A stretch of DNA of 49,054 nucleotides. It comes from Variovorax sp. (GTDB lineage: Bacteria; Pseudomonadota; Gammaproteobacteria; Burkholderiales; Burkholderiaceae_C). Position numbers and translations under genes: made by a program. The notes below the pieces were generated by a model that worked only from the letters and a program-made list of their open reading frames with translations, searched no databases and was not told the DNA's origin. Below are positions 1-7,652 of the stretch, piece after piece (the first letter of the stretch is position 1; every line of letters starts with the position of its first letter). The stretch lies in assembly GCA_025352265.1 (NCBI GenBank), contig JANXTS010000002.1, forward strand, positions 1 to 49,054. Direction: 5' to 3'.

Positions 1-2
1 TG

Positions 3-149
3 TCCGTCAGCCGCTCATGCTCGGCCACGATGCCGTCGCCAGCGACCACCGTCACGCGCGTCGGGTACCTGTTCGGACTGTATGAGCAGTACACCAGTTT
101 GCTGTCGGCGCAGACCGGCAAGCCGAAACGACGCAAGGCGGCGAGTTGA
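3..149 (+). CDS. C-terminal end of an unrecognised protein (partial)
   Basis: An open frame enters from the left edge and stops with TGA after about 48 residues. The tail reads as plausible protein (VGYLFGLYEQYTSLL, then a basic end GKPKRRKAAS). I do not recognise the family. It lies on the element side of the truncated tRNA-Phe, so it may belong to the integrated element rather than the core chromosome. The upstream part is outside the window, so neither start nor length is known. A second frame starting at a TTG that overlaps this stop (146-358) has no recognisable features and is not called. Confidence 0.3.
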   Translation, partial: SVSRSCSATMPSPATTVTRVGYLFGLYEQYTSLLSAQTGKPKRRKAAS

Positions 150-487
150 GGGGCAAGTTCGCACGATGGTTCGCGTATCGTCTGCTTTTGCAAGGAGCAC
201 GCCCGTTCAATGGCGAACTTCAGGCATGCGCTGGGAGAGGCGGCACCCCGGTCCGTCTGATCCACTTCGGCGCTCCGAGCGTCCGTAGCTACGCCAGCGA
301 TCAGGGGGACGATGCGGACCGCTCCGCGCGTGCGTTGGCTGGTGTAGTTCCTGTGTAATCCGGCGGGGAAAAATACACAAATTGCGGGTAGGCATGGGAT
401 GGGCGCGACACGCGAAACCACCGATCTGTCTAAAAGAATCAACGACTTGGGAACTTTCAAGAACCGTCGGGAAGGCAAGCAACCAAC
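150..487. other. Gene-poor stretch at the edge of a probable integrated element
   Basis: No convincing gene is visible. Short frames exist on both strands but none has a clear ribosome binding site, a domain or a neighbour that would support it. Base composition becomes more AT-rich over about 360-487. The stretch ends exactly at the anticodon loop of the tRNA-Phe fragment. No 5' half of tRNA-Phe (acceptor strand, D arm, anticodon 5' strand) is visible here, which argues against a tRNA interrupted by a short intron. Confidence 0.4.
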
Positions 488-533
488 ATTGAAAATCCGC
501 GTGTCGGTGGTTCGATTCCGCCCCAGGCCACCA
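488..533 (+). tRNA. 3' half of tRNA-Phe(GAA): truncated gene, probable attR scar
   Basis: The fragment contains the anticodon loop TTGAAAA (489-495, anticodon GAA at 491-493) and the 3' anticodon strand TCCGC (496-500). It continues with variable bases GTGTC, a T arm with GGTGG/CCGCC pairing around TTCGATT (506-522), acceptor strand CCAGGCC (523-529), discriminator A and encoded CCA (531-533). The 5' anticodon strand that should read GCGGA is absent, as are the D arm and 5' acceptor strand. Many integrases use the anticodon loop-to-3' end of a tRNA as attB; integration leaves an intact tRNA at one end and such a fragment at the other. Because a probable native terminator follows it, the element should lie to the left. 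Confidence 0.8.
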
Positions 534-546
534 GATTTCAAATCAA

Positions 547-577
547 CGGATTGCGTGAAAGCGCAGTCCGTTTTTTT
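547..577 (+). terminator. Rho-independent terminator of the tRNA-Phe locus
   Basis: CGGATTGCG pairs with CGCAGTCCG over nine base pairs (one G-T) around a six-base loop, followed directly by seven T residues. It sits 13 bases after the CCA end of the tRNA fragment, where a tRNA terminator is expected. Confidence 0.8.
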
Positions 578-606
578 ATGCGCATCGCATACGTTCTTTC
601 AGTGGC

Positions 607-1398
607 TCAGCCCATGACGGCAGCGTAAGACCTGCAGTCGGCCGCGTAGCAGGTGCAGGCGGCGGCTTCGAGCCCTTTGCGGTCGAGCACCGTCACGTGG
701 CCGCGGTGGTAGCTGATCAGCCCGTCGCGCCGCAATGCACTCGCGGCAGAAGTTATTCCCACCCGTCGAACGCCGAGCATGTAAGCCAAAAATTCATGCG
801 TGACATGAAAGCTGTTCGAAACTGGGCGGTCCTGGGTCATCAAGAGCCAGCGAGCCAATCTTGGTTGTACGGAGTGAAAGCGGACGCAAGCTGTCGATAT
901 TGCGAGCTGCGTCATCAGCACATGGAGATAGCGCGCCACCGCGCTTTGCAATGCAGGGCTCTGGCTTAGTTCGGCCCGAAAGGCGCGCGCATTGATACGC
1001 AATGCCGTGCCGGCGCCCTGTACCAGCGCATGAAGTGGCTGTGATGCCACGCCGAGCGCCAGATGCGCGCCCAGCATCCCTTCCTGTCCGACCATTCCGA
1101 CTTCGATGCCTGGGCTGCCGTCGATAACAGACACCAGTGAAATGAAGCCGTCGGTTGGAAAGTAGACATGCCGCGTGGTTGATCCGGCTTCGCTGAGAAT
1201 CTCGGCCAGCACCAATGGGTGCGGATCACAGAGGGCAATAAGTCGGGAACGAGCCGCGCGCGGAAGGCGGTCGATTAGTTGATTCGGCGAGGTGGCCAAG
1301 AAGGCTTTCGTTTGCTGTCGCCGCCGAAGGGAGAGCCGGCAATCGCTAGCCGTTTCAGGGACGCATGGACAGTATGGGGCCGATAGGGATCCCGGCAC
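607..1398 (-). CDS. Crp/Fnr family transcriptional regulator
   Basis: The protein has the two-domain layout of the Crp/Fnr superfamily. An N-terminal cyclic-nucleotide-binding-type beta barrel covers about residues 40-160 (HVYFPTDGFISLV, GMVGQEGMLGA). It is followed by a dimerisation helix and a C-terminal winged helix of the HTH_Crp type (HEFLAYMLGVRRVGITSAA, then GLISYHRGHVTVLDRKGLE). No cluster of N-terminal cysteines like that of oxygen-sensing FNR is seen, and the effector is unknown. The called start is a GTG, and the first ~30 residues look poorly conserved, so the real start may be downstream (for example a TTG near 1299). It is transcribed toward the tRNA-Phe scar and could regulate genes on either side. 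Confidence 0.85.
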   Translation of the reverse strand: MPGSLSAPYCPCVPETASDCRLSLRRRQQTKAFLATSPNQLIDRLPRAARSRLIALCDPHPLVLAEILSEAGSTTRHVYFPTDGFISLVSVIDGSPGIEVGMVGQEGMLGAHLALGVASQPLHALVQGAGTALRINARAFRAELSQSPALQSAVARYLHVLMTQLAISTACVRFHSVQPRLARWLLMTQDRPVSNSFHVTHEFLAYMLGVRRVGITSAASALRRDGLISYHRGHVTVLDRKGLEAAACTCYAADCRSYAAVMG

Positions 1399-1505
1399 AG
1401 GTTGTCATTGCTCGCAGCATGCACAGCACATCCAGGCACGGTGCCGTACAGATGATTTGAGCTGACCGCTTTACAGGTGCAATTCTGGGCGCGACCGCCG
1501 CGGCG

Positions 1506-2663
1506 CTAGAAGTCGACCAAGCTCAGACCGATGCTTAATACGGTGCGCTTGCGGTTGTAGTCGACCAGCGTATCGCCGTACCCATGGAACAACTGCGTAT
1601 GAAAGCGCAGGTTGCTCTTGGTCGGATCGCCGATGGCCTTGAGCCACTCGAAGCGCACCGACCCGCGGCCACTGTCGCGCAGGTTGTTGCGCACCGTGAC
1701 GCCGAGCGTGTTGTCGCGATTCAAGTTCCAGCGGCCGGTGATCTCAGCGCGACCGACAAAGTTCTCGATATCCGGGTTGTCGTCGCTCTGGGCGCTCTCG
1801 TTGATGCGCTTCCAGATGCGGCCGGTGACGGTAAAGCGGTCATCCAATTCCATGCCGCCCATCAGGTACGTACGGTTCCAGCTGCGCGACAGCGGCAGGC
1901 TTTGGCCGTTGGAGTTGTGTACGAGACCGAGGCCGGCATAGCGCCATCTCCAACCCCCTGGCAACGCGAAGTCAGTGGGGTAGACGTACATCAGCTCAGG
2001 CTCATGGTCTGTGGTGCGAAACGGGCGCGACAGCTCGCTGTTGAAGATCTGCCAGGTCGATTGCTGCGAGTAGCCGAACCAGAGCGAATCCTTTTTTTGT
2101 GGATCGTTTTGCGTCAGCAGGCCTTGCGCCAGTTTGGTTCTGATCGAGACGCCGATGCGCATCTCGTTTGCCTGATACGCGGTCGCGGTGCCGGTGTGAC
2201 CTTCGGCCGGTGACGTCGGAATTTTCGGCTTGTCGTTGGCCGCTGAAAACGAGACGTTGATTGGGCGATAGCCGCGAAACACGAAAGTGCCACAGTCGCT
2301 GCCGTTCTCCAATTCCCAGAAGCGGGACAGCGCAGAGTATTGGCGGTCGCGGCAACCTTCTTCGGTGCTGACCGACACCACGCGGGTTGCTGGCATCGAA
2401 GCGTCGACGGGAGTGCCGGGTTGCGTGCTGGCCAGCACCGGAGGCGCGGTCGGGACAGACGTCGGCGGCAGCGTCTGCTGCTGAGCCCAGCGGTCATAGC
2501 ACGCCAGTCGCGCGTCGTTGCTCGCGCCCAGCGCGCTGCATTGTTGCCAGGTGAGTTGCGCGCTGGCGAGTTGGCTCGGTGGCTTGTCCGCAGCTTGCGC
2601 CTGCGCGCCTGCGAAGCCAAATATGGCCAGCAGCGCGGCGAATGTACGAATGTTTGAAGTCAT
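1506..2663 (-). CDS. pldA: Outer-membrane phospholipase A1 (OMPLA)
   Basis: Outer-membrane phospholipase that hydrolyses acyl ester bonds of phospholipids reaching the outer leaflet. The OMPLA catalytic block is clear: HNSNGQS near residue 249 (catalytic His and Ser) followed by SRSWNR, then DNPDI and GYGDTLVDYN in the C-terminal strands. A signal peptide (TFAALLAIFGFAGAQAQA) precedes an N-terminal extension of about 80 residues rich in Q, P and T before the barrel, longer than in the E. coli enzyme. I chose the ATG at 2663 over one six codons upstream because AAGGA lies at the right distance before it. It follows a lipoprotein gene with a gap of about 20 bases and is probably cotranscribed with it and rep. 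Confidence 0.93.
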   Translation of the reverse strand: MTSNIRTFAALLAIFGFAGAQAQAADKPPSQLASAQLTWQQCSALGASNDARLACYDRWAQQQTLPPTSVPTAPPVLASTQPGTPVDASMPATRVVSVSTEEGCRDRQYSALSRFWELENGSDCGTFVFRGYRPINVSFSAANDKPKIPTSPAEGHTGTATAYQANEMRIGVSIRTKLAQGLLTQNDPQKKDSLWFGYSQQSTWQIFNSELSRPFRTTDHEPELMYVYPTDFALPGGWRWRYAGLGLVHNSNGQSLPLSRSWNRTYLMGGMELDDRFTVTGRIWKRINESAQSDDNPDIENFVGRAEITGRWNLNRDNTLGVTVRNNLRDSGRGSVRFEWLKAIGDPTKSNLRFHTQLFHGYGDTLVDYNRKRTVLSIGLSLVDF

Positions 2664-2683
2664 TGCAGTCCTTGCGATCATTG

Positions 2684-3136
2684 CTATGGGCCGGTCTTTT
2701 GGAGCACGAACGGATGGGTGCTCTCGTCAGCGGCGTTGCGCCACGTCCCCCTGAATTGCTTGCCGCAAGAGCCGGGCTGAAGTGTCCCGACCCAAACGCC
2801 GCTGATGCTGTGCCCGTCTTGCGATTCGTCGATTGCCAGTTGACCTTCGGCGTCCACGTCACCGGCCAGTTGCGCCGTCGACCGCGCAACGGCGTCGCCA
2901 CTTCGGGCGCCATCGCGCGTGATCGTGCCGCGCACGCCGTCGTAGTCCGGGTGCTTACCGAGCGTGACGATGTCAACCGCGGGTGCATCGTCGATGCGGG
3001 CTTGCCAAGTGCCGTAAAGCATTTCGGTCGACATGTCGCTCGCGCTTGCAGGACACGTGCCCGGTCCGCTCTGTGCCAAAGCGGTGGTCGAGGCGCTGCA
3101 GCCTGCCAGCAATAAGGCGGCTGCCCAAGCTCTCAT
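2684..3136 (-). CDS. Small secreted or lipoprotein of unknown function
   Basis: A 150-residue protein with an N-terminal hydrophobic segment and a lipobox-like LLLAGC around residues 8-13. Lipidation is likely, although an alternative signal-peptidase site (ALAQS) lies a little downstream. The mature part (YGTWQARIDDAP, GVRGTITRDG, SGVWVGTL, FRGTWRN) reads like a compact beta-rich domain with a few cysteines. I do not recognise a named family. Its ATG overlaps the stop of rep in an ATGA junction, and pldA follows closely, so the three genes probably share a transcript. The link to pldA suggests an envelope role, but that is inference from position only. Confidence 0.75.
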   Translation of the reverse strand: MRAWAAALLLAGCSASTTALAQSGPGTCPASASDMSTEMLYGTWQARIDDAPAVDIVTLGKHPDYDGVRGTITRDGARSGDAVARSTAQLAGDVDAEGQLAIDESQDGHSISGVWVGTLQPGSCGKQFRGTWRNAADESTHPFVLQKTGP

Positions 3137-5238
3137 TGCGCTGCTGCGGCCGCTGCAGCGGCTGCGCTGTCCAGTGCCTTGCGCGCGAACTCGGCACGCA
3201 GGGCCTTGAGCTTCTCGCGCGGATCCTCCTTTGCGGTGGTCTTGTCGAGCGCCATTTCGGCGATGAAACGGCTCGGAATGCCGGCGATCATCTCGCGGCC
3301 TTTTTTGCGCTTCTTGGTCCAGCTCACGGCCAGCGTGCGTTGTGCCCGCGTGATGCCGACGTACATCAGCCGGCGCTCTTCCTGCAGTCGTTCAAGCGTG
3401 CTGTCGCTGACCTTCTCTTGCTTGCCGTTGTCGTCGTCGAGCTTGAAGGGTAGCAGTCCTTCGGTCACGCCGACGAGCATCACGTGCGGCCACTCCAGAC
3501 CCTTAGAGGCGTGCAGCGTTGAAAGGGTGACGACGTTCTGATCTTTCTCTCGCTCGCTGATGGTGGAGAGCAGCGAGATCGTCTGCGCTACTTCGAGCAG
3601 GCTCTTTCGTTCGCTCTCGACAGTGGCGCCGGAGGCATCGTCGATCTCGCCGCCGGCACGGGCGGACATCCAGTCGCAGAACTCCAGCACGTTGGTCCAC
3701 CGTGCGGCCGCGACTTGCTCGCTGTCTTCACCGTCATACAGGTGCTTTTCGTAGTCGATCTCTTTCAGCCACCCGGTCATGAACGCGCGCGAATCTTCGG
3801 CGCCCATGGTGCGACGCGCCTTGTATTCGAGGTCGTTGATGTAGCGGCCGAACTCGTGCAACTGCTCGTGCGCGCGCTTGGCGATCACGCTAGGTAGCGA
3901 CGGGCTGAACAAGGCCTCGAAAAGGCTCAGCTTGTACTGGCTCGCAAAAGTGCCCAGGCTGGCCAGGGTGGTGTGGCCGATGCCGCGTTTGGGCGTGGTC
4001 ACCGCGCGCAGAAACGCCGGATCGTCGTCGTTGTTGACCCACAACCGGAACCAGCCGCACAGATCCTTGATCTCGGCCCGATCGAAGAAGCTCTGCCCGC
4101 CCGATACCTTGTACGGAATGTTGGCTTTGCGCAGCGCTTGCTCGAAGACGCGGGCCTGATGATTGGCGCGGTACAGCACCGCGAAGTTGCGCCACTCTAG
4201 GTGCTGTGTTCCGGTCGAGCTTTGCGTGATGGTTTCGCCGGCGCGCAAGCTCTGGATACGCGCCACCGCGCGCTCGGCTTCATGCGCCTCGCTGTCGGCA
4301 TCGACCACGCGCACCGGTTCGCCCTCACCCAGTTCGCTGAAGAGCGTCTTGGGAAACAGCTTCGGGTTGGGCGCGATGACGTTGTTGGCCGCACGCAGGA
4401 TGCCCGACGTGCTGCGGTAGTTTTGTTCGAGCTTCACGACCTTGAGCGTCGGGTAGTCGATCGGTAGCTTCTTCAGGTTGTCGAGCGTCGCACCACGCCA
4501 GCCGTAGATCGATTGGTCGTCGTCACCCACCGCAGTAAAGCGGCCGCCATCGCCGACGAGCGCCTTCAGCACTTCGTACTGGGTGGCGTTGGTGTCCTGG
4601 TACTCGTCGACCAACACATGACCCAGCGCAGCCTGCCACTTGGTGCGCACGTCGTCGTGTTGTTGCAGCAGTTTGAGCGGCATGCCGATCAGGTCGTCGA
4701 AGTCGACGCTTTGATAGGCCGACAAGCGTTCTTCATAGCGGCCCATGACCTTGGCGGTGATGCGCTCGTTGTCGTCCACGGCGATGGCGTCGGCCTGGGC
4801 CGCGTTCAGGCCCATGTTCTTCCACTTGCTGATAGTCCATTGCCAAATGCGCGCGGTCGCAGCGTCGGTGGTGCCGCCGGCGTCCTTCAGGATCTTGGTG
4901 ACGTCGTCGCTGTCGAGAATGCTGAAAGCGGGCTTCAGGCCCAGCACGGCGCCGTCTTCACGCATCATCCGCACGCCCAGAGCGTGGAAGGTACAAATCA
5001 CCACCTTCTTGGCATCGCGGCCGATCAGACCCTTGGCGCGTTCCCGCATTTCAGTGGCGGCCTTGTTGGTGAAGGTGATGGCCGCGATGCGGTTCGGTGC
5101 CATGCCGGTTTCGATGAGCCGTCCGATCTTGTGCGTGATGACCCGCGTCTTGCCGGAGCCGGCACCGGCCAGCACGAGACAGGGTCCGTGCAGATAGTCG
5201 ACAGCTTCCTGTTGCGCGAGATTGAGACCGGATGACAT
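3133..5238 (-). CDS. rep: Rep-type UvrD/PcrA superfamily 1A DNA helicase
   Basis: ATP-dependent 3'-5' DNA helicase of about 701 residues. Walker A is AGAGSGKT (residues 24-31), and later motifs include DEYQDTN (Walker B), GDDDQSIYGWRGA (motif III), KLEQNYRST (motif IV) and MYVGITRAQ (motif VI). The sequence around GWRGATLDNLKKLPIDYP resembles Rep more than UvrD, and the length fits Rep, so I assign it to Rep, which clears replication forks of bound proteins. I chose the ATG at 5238 (MSSGLNLAQQ) because the 47 codons upstream are unlike the family. The C-terminus ends in an alanine run. The stop overlaps the start of the downstream lipoprotein gene. Confidence 0.93.
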   Translation of the reverse strand: MSSGLNLAQQEAVDYLHGPCLVLAGAGSGKTRVITHKIGRLIETGMAPNRIAAITFTNKAATEMRERAKGLIGRDAKKVVICTFHALGVRMMREDGAVLGLKPAFSILDSDDVTKILKDAGGTTDAATARIWQWTISKWKNMGLNAAQADAIAVDDNERITAKVMGRYEERLSAYQSVDFDDLIGMPLKLLQQHDDVRTKWQAALGHVLVDEYQDTNATQYEVLKALVGDGGRFTAVGDDDQSIYGWRGATLDNLKKLPIDYPTLKVVKLEQNYRSTSGILRAANNVIAPNPKLFPKTLFSELGEGEPVRVVDADSEAHEAERAVARIQSLRAGETITQSSTGTQHLEWRNFAVLYRANHQARVFEQALRKANIPYKVSGGQSFFDRAEIKDLCGWFRLWVNNDDDPAFLRAVTTPKRGIGHTTLASLGTFASQYKLSLFEALFSPSLPSVIAKRAHEQLHEFGRYINDLEYKARRTMGAEDSRAFMTGWLKEIDYEKHLYDGEDSEQVAAARWTNVLEFCDWMSARAGGEIDDASGATVESERKSLLEVAQTISLLSTISEREKDQNVVTLSTLHASKGLEWPHVMLVGVTEGLLPFKLDDDNGKQEKVSDSTLERLQEERRLMYVGITRAQRTLAVSWTKKRKKGREMIAGIPSRFIAEMALDKTTAKEDPREKLKALRAEFARKALDSAAAAAAAAAQ

Positions 5239-5356
5239 GGGGCAAGGTGACAGGAGAGAAAAGACCCGAGCGCAGCCGAGGTTGGCCGGTGAGCAGAGGC
5301 GCAAAGCGGGCAATGATACGGGCGGTCGCGACGCTTGCAGCCCCGACAATCGTTGC

Positions 5357-5612
5357 GTGCTGCAGATCGTTCTCGTCACCTTTCCGTTCTTCGCGTTGAT
5401 CGCGCTTGGCTATGCGGCAGCTCGTGTTCGGGTGGGGCACCAAGAGCAAGCGCGGCACGCGCATCGGATGGAACGATGCAGGTTTTGGTGCGCTGGTTGC
5501 TGCGGTCCCCAACACCGGCTTCACGGGCGTACCGCTGCTGGCGGCGTTGATCGGAGCGCAGGTTGCGGGCCCGGTCATCATCGCCAGCATCTTCGATACG
5601 ATGGTGACATCC
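5357..5612 (+). pseudogene. Remnant of an auxin efflux carrier (AEC) family transporter
   Basis: Two pieces of an AEC permease lie in different frames. From a GTG at 5357 the frame gives the first transmembrane helix (LQIVLVTFPFFALIALGYAAAR). From about 5415 another frame gives LVFGWGTKSKRG and then FGALVAAVPNTGFTGVPLL and AGPVIIASIFDTMVTS, a block normally found roughly 80-140 residues into an AEC protein. About 60 residues between the blocks and everything after the second block are missing. AEC proteins are about 300 residues with ten membrane helices, so this cannot be functional. It diverges from rep with about 120 bases between, so the original promoter may survive. Confidence 0.75.
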
Positions 5613-5666
5613 GGCCACGATGGTTCCGATTCACCCGATGGAGTGCCGCTTAAACGCGTGGCAGCG

Positions 5667-6416
5667 CTACGGCGTCAGCACCCCGAGCTTGTAGGGATCG
5701 GCATCGCTAAGCGCCTCGCACTTCGACATGTCGCGGCCTTGCGATCCATCGCAGTAGTACGTGTTGTAAATGCGGCCGAACAGAGTGGGCGTCGAGCTGA
5801 AAAGTACGCCGTGGTCGGGCTGCCAATTTTCCTTGGGCACCGTTGGCAGTGCGGACGTTGTCGTGCCAGCGGGAGCAACGGTCGTGGCCACCGGCAGCGC
5901 ACCGGCGGGCGAGTCGGAGGCTGAGGCTGGAAGCGTCGCAATCACCGCCAAATTTACCGAGGTGAACTCTGCCAAAGTTTTCCGCGCTTCGTCCCCGCGC
6001 CACTGGCTCCGCAGCTCGCTGGGCTTGGGCCGAATTGCGACCGGGATCAGCAGCCCATTGACCTGCAACCCGCGGCCGAAGCGATGCTCCTTGCCGGCCA
6101 GGAACGCGTAGGCACAGGCGGCGTAACACTGGCCGCGTGCTTCGGTGTTGACGCCGCTGGCCCTGATGGCTTTGGCGTAGATCTCGGCCGCCTCGGCGGT
6201 TCCGCCAAAGGAGTCTTCGAACACCACGACCCGGACTTTGCCGGTCTCGAGGTGCTCGATGAATGCTTTAGTGGCACTTCCGTCGAGCATGCCGCTTACG
6301 CGCAGACGCGGACCTTCAAGTTCCAACTCGGCTGCCGAGGCAGACAGTGCGGTGCTCGCAACTGCGAAGACGGCAATGGAACCAAGGACACTCAGCAAGG
6401 CAGACAGTGTTTTCAC
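5667..6416 (-). CDS. Exported protein of the ClpP/crotonase-like periplasmic type
   Basis: A 249-residue protein with a clear signal peptide (AVFAVASTALSASAAE). The segment VVVFEDSFGGTAEAAEIYAKAI followed by GQCYAACAYAFLAG resembles the predicted periplasmic ClpP-fold proteins (COG3904-like), where a glycine turn and a Cys pair precede the region corresponding to the ClpP active-site helix. The expected catalytic serine is replaced here by cysteine or alanine, so protease activity should not be assumed. The C-terminal third is low-complexity (Ala/Thr/Pro) and then ends in NTYYCDGSQGRDMSKCEAL with two more cysteines. Transcribed away from the next gene's 3' end with a gap of about 160 bases; probably its own unit. 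Confidence 0.7.
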   Translation of the reverse strand: MKTLSALLSVLGSIAVFAVASTALSASAAELELEGPRLRVSGMLDGSATKAFIEHLETGKVRVVVFEDSFGGTAEAAEIYAKAIRASGVNTEARGQCYAACAYAFLAGKEHRFGRGLQVNGLLIPVAIRPKPSELRSQWRGDEARKTLAEFTSVNLAVIATLPASASDSPAGALPVATTVAPAGTTTSALPTVPKENWQPDHGVLFSSTPTLFGRIYNTYYCDGSQGRDMSKCEALSDADPYKLGVLTP

Positions 6417-6580
6417 GGCGTTCTCCGGTAATCGACATATCAGACACTCGCTCGCTTACGGCATGCTGAGCAGTGCCAAGGCGCAACTTCATTTTGCAGA
6501 CTTTTGACAACCGGGCAGCCCGGCGCGCGCACTGCGTTGCGCTCATGGCCTTGCGTTCTATGCCCACCCATGCCTCTGGC

Positions 6581-7471
6581 CTATTGCTTGGCAGTCAGTC
6601 GGTGGTGTTCGTTCTTCTTCATCGCGACGTAGTCGTTCTTGGACATCTCGTGCAACTGCAGCGCGTATTGCTCTGTGGCGTCGAACCAGGCTGCGGTACG
6701 CTGGTCTTGCTGCTGCGGCGAGGGCGCATCGAGATAGGCGTCGATCGCGAGGTAATAGCGCATGGTGTTGCGTTCGACCACGCCACGTACGCCGCCAATG
6801 TAGTCGGGCTCGCCCTTGCTGGTTTTCCCTGTGACGGTGAAGCCGACCTTGTCGCTGCCGATCGTGCCCAGGTAGGCCTGCATCGCAATCCTGGCCGCGG
6901 TGCCGTAGCCGTAGGAATAGCCGAGGTGAATGAATGTCGTGCGGGCGTCGATGGGCGTTGCCTCCAGCACGATGCGATAGTCGCGCGTCGACATCGGGCC
7001 GCTCGCGGCATTCAGATTGACGTCCAGGTAGTCGGCAGTCGCGGCCCTGAGCGCGTAGTCAAAATTGACCTGCGAAGCGTCTGCCACAGGCTGATCGAAT
7101 TTGCGGCCTACCGCGACGTTGATCGTCGGGTTCGCACCGCTCCCCTGCACGCCGCAGTACTTGGTATTGAGGTGCAACATGAGCACGCCGCACCAGGTGG
7201 CCGGAAGCTTGAAGGCACCGGCGACATCCGCGTAAGGATGGTCGACCACCGCATAGATATTGCCGCTCAGCTTTCCGGAGCCTTCCTCGGACTGAAGCAC
7301 CAGCTTGCGATGAAACGGATTGCTGGCAAGCGCCGGCGTCATCGTCTTGTATTGGGCTCGCAAGCCCTCGGCGCTAGAGTCTTCCTCCGCATGGACCAGC
7401 CATGGCGTCAGAGAGATCATCAAGGGCATGACCCAACGCAGTACGCGCCTTGGGAGCGATTGATTTTTCAT
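6581..7471 (-). CDS. Exported protein of unknown function
   Basis: A 296-residue protein with an N-terminal signal peptide (VLRWVMPLMISLTPWLVHAEE). The mature part contains VVDHPYADVAGAFKLPATWC, then TFIHLGYSYGYG and a C-terminal segment rich in charged residues. Two cysteines (WCGVLMLHLNTKYCG) are spaced to allow a disulfide. The order of segments, a lipid- or ligand-like beta region followed by a helix, is reminiscent of START/SRPBCC-like folds, but I cannot support that assignment. It diverges from the kinase gene across about 180 bases, so the two may share regulatory DNA. Confidence 0.7.
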   Translation of the reverse strand: MKNQSLPRRVLRWVMPLMISLTPWLVHAEEDSSAEGLRAQYKTMTPALASNPFHRKLVLQSEEGSGKLSGNIYAVVDHPYADVAGAFKLPATWCGVLMLHLNTKYCGVQGSGANPTINVAVGRKFDQPVADASQVNFDYALRAATADYLDVNLNAASGPMSTRDYRIVLEATPIDARTTFIHLGYSYGYGTAARIAMQAYLGTIGSDKVGFTVTGKTSKGEPDYIGGVRGVVERNTMRYYLAIDAYLDAPSPQQQDQRTAAWFDATEQYALQLHEMSKNDYVAMKKNEHHRLTAKQ

Positions 7472-7629
7472 TGGCAGAGGTTAGGGCGCGGGCGCTTCTT
7501 GCAGCGTAGGAGGAACGGACAAAAAAGAGCACTCGAGAGGGTTCGCTGGAGCCATCCGCGGCGATTGACATTCAAAGTCAAATGTGTCGAATCGTGTAGC
7601 TATTTGGCATTCATTGCGCTGTTAGAGTG

Positions 7630-7648
7630 CCCCCCAAAACAGGGGGGG
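7630..7648 (+). promoter_or_regulatory. C6/G7 hairpin over the ribosome binding site of the kinase gene
   Basis: Six C residues (7630-7635), the loop AAAACA, and seven G residues (7642-7648) lie immediately before GTGCA... and the ATG at 7653. The G run is the only purine-rich sequence placed to act as a Shine-Dalgarno, so the hairpin would mask it in the mRNA. Homopolymer runs of this length can also slip, but a slip here would change the leader, not the reading frame. Confidence 0.6.
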
Positions 7649-7652
7649 TGCA

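Noticed and set aside
146..358. Plus-strand frame starting at TTG that overlaps the stop of the partial protein
   Set aside because: No recognisable domain, no ribosome binding site, and a composition unlike the real genes nearby.
300..533. tRNA-Phe interrupted by a group I-type intron in the anticodon loop
   Set aside because: No 5' half with acceptor, D arm and GCGGA anticodon strand is visible upstream within the window. An attR scar explains the fragment better.
7565..7587. Sigma-70 promoter for the kinase gene at TTGACATTCAAAGTCAA
   Set aside because: The -35 is good and there is a small inverted repeat, but no acceptable -10 lies 16-18 bases downstream.
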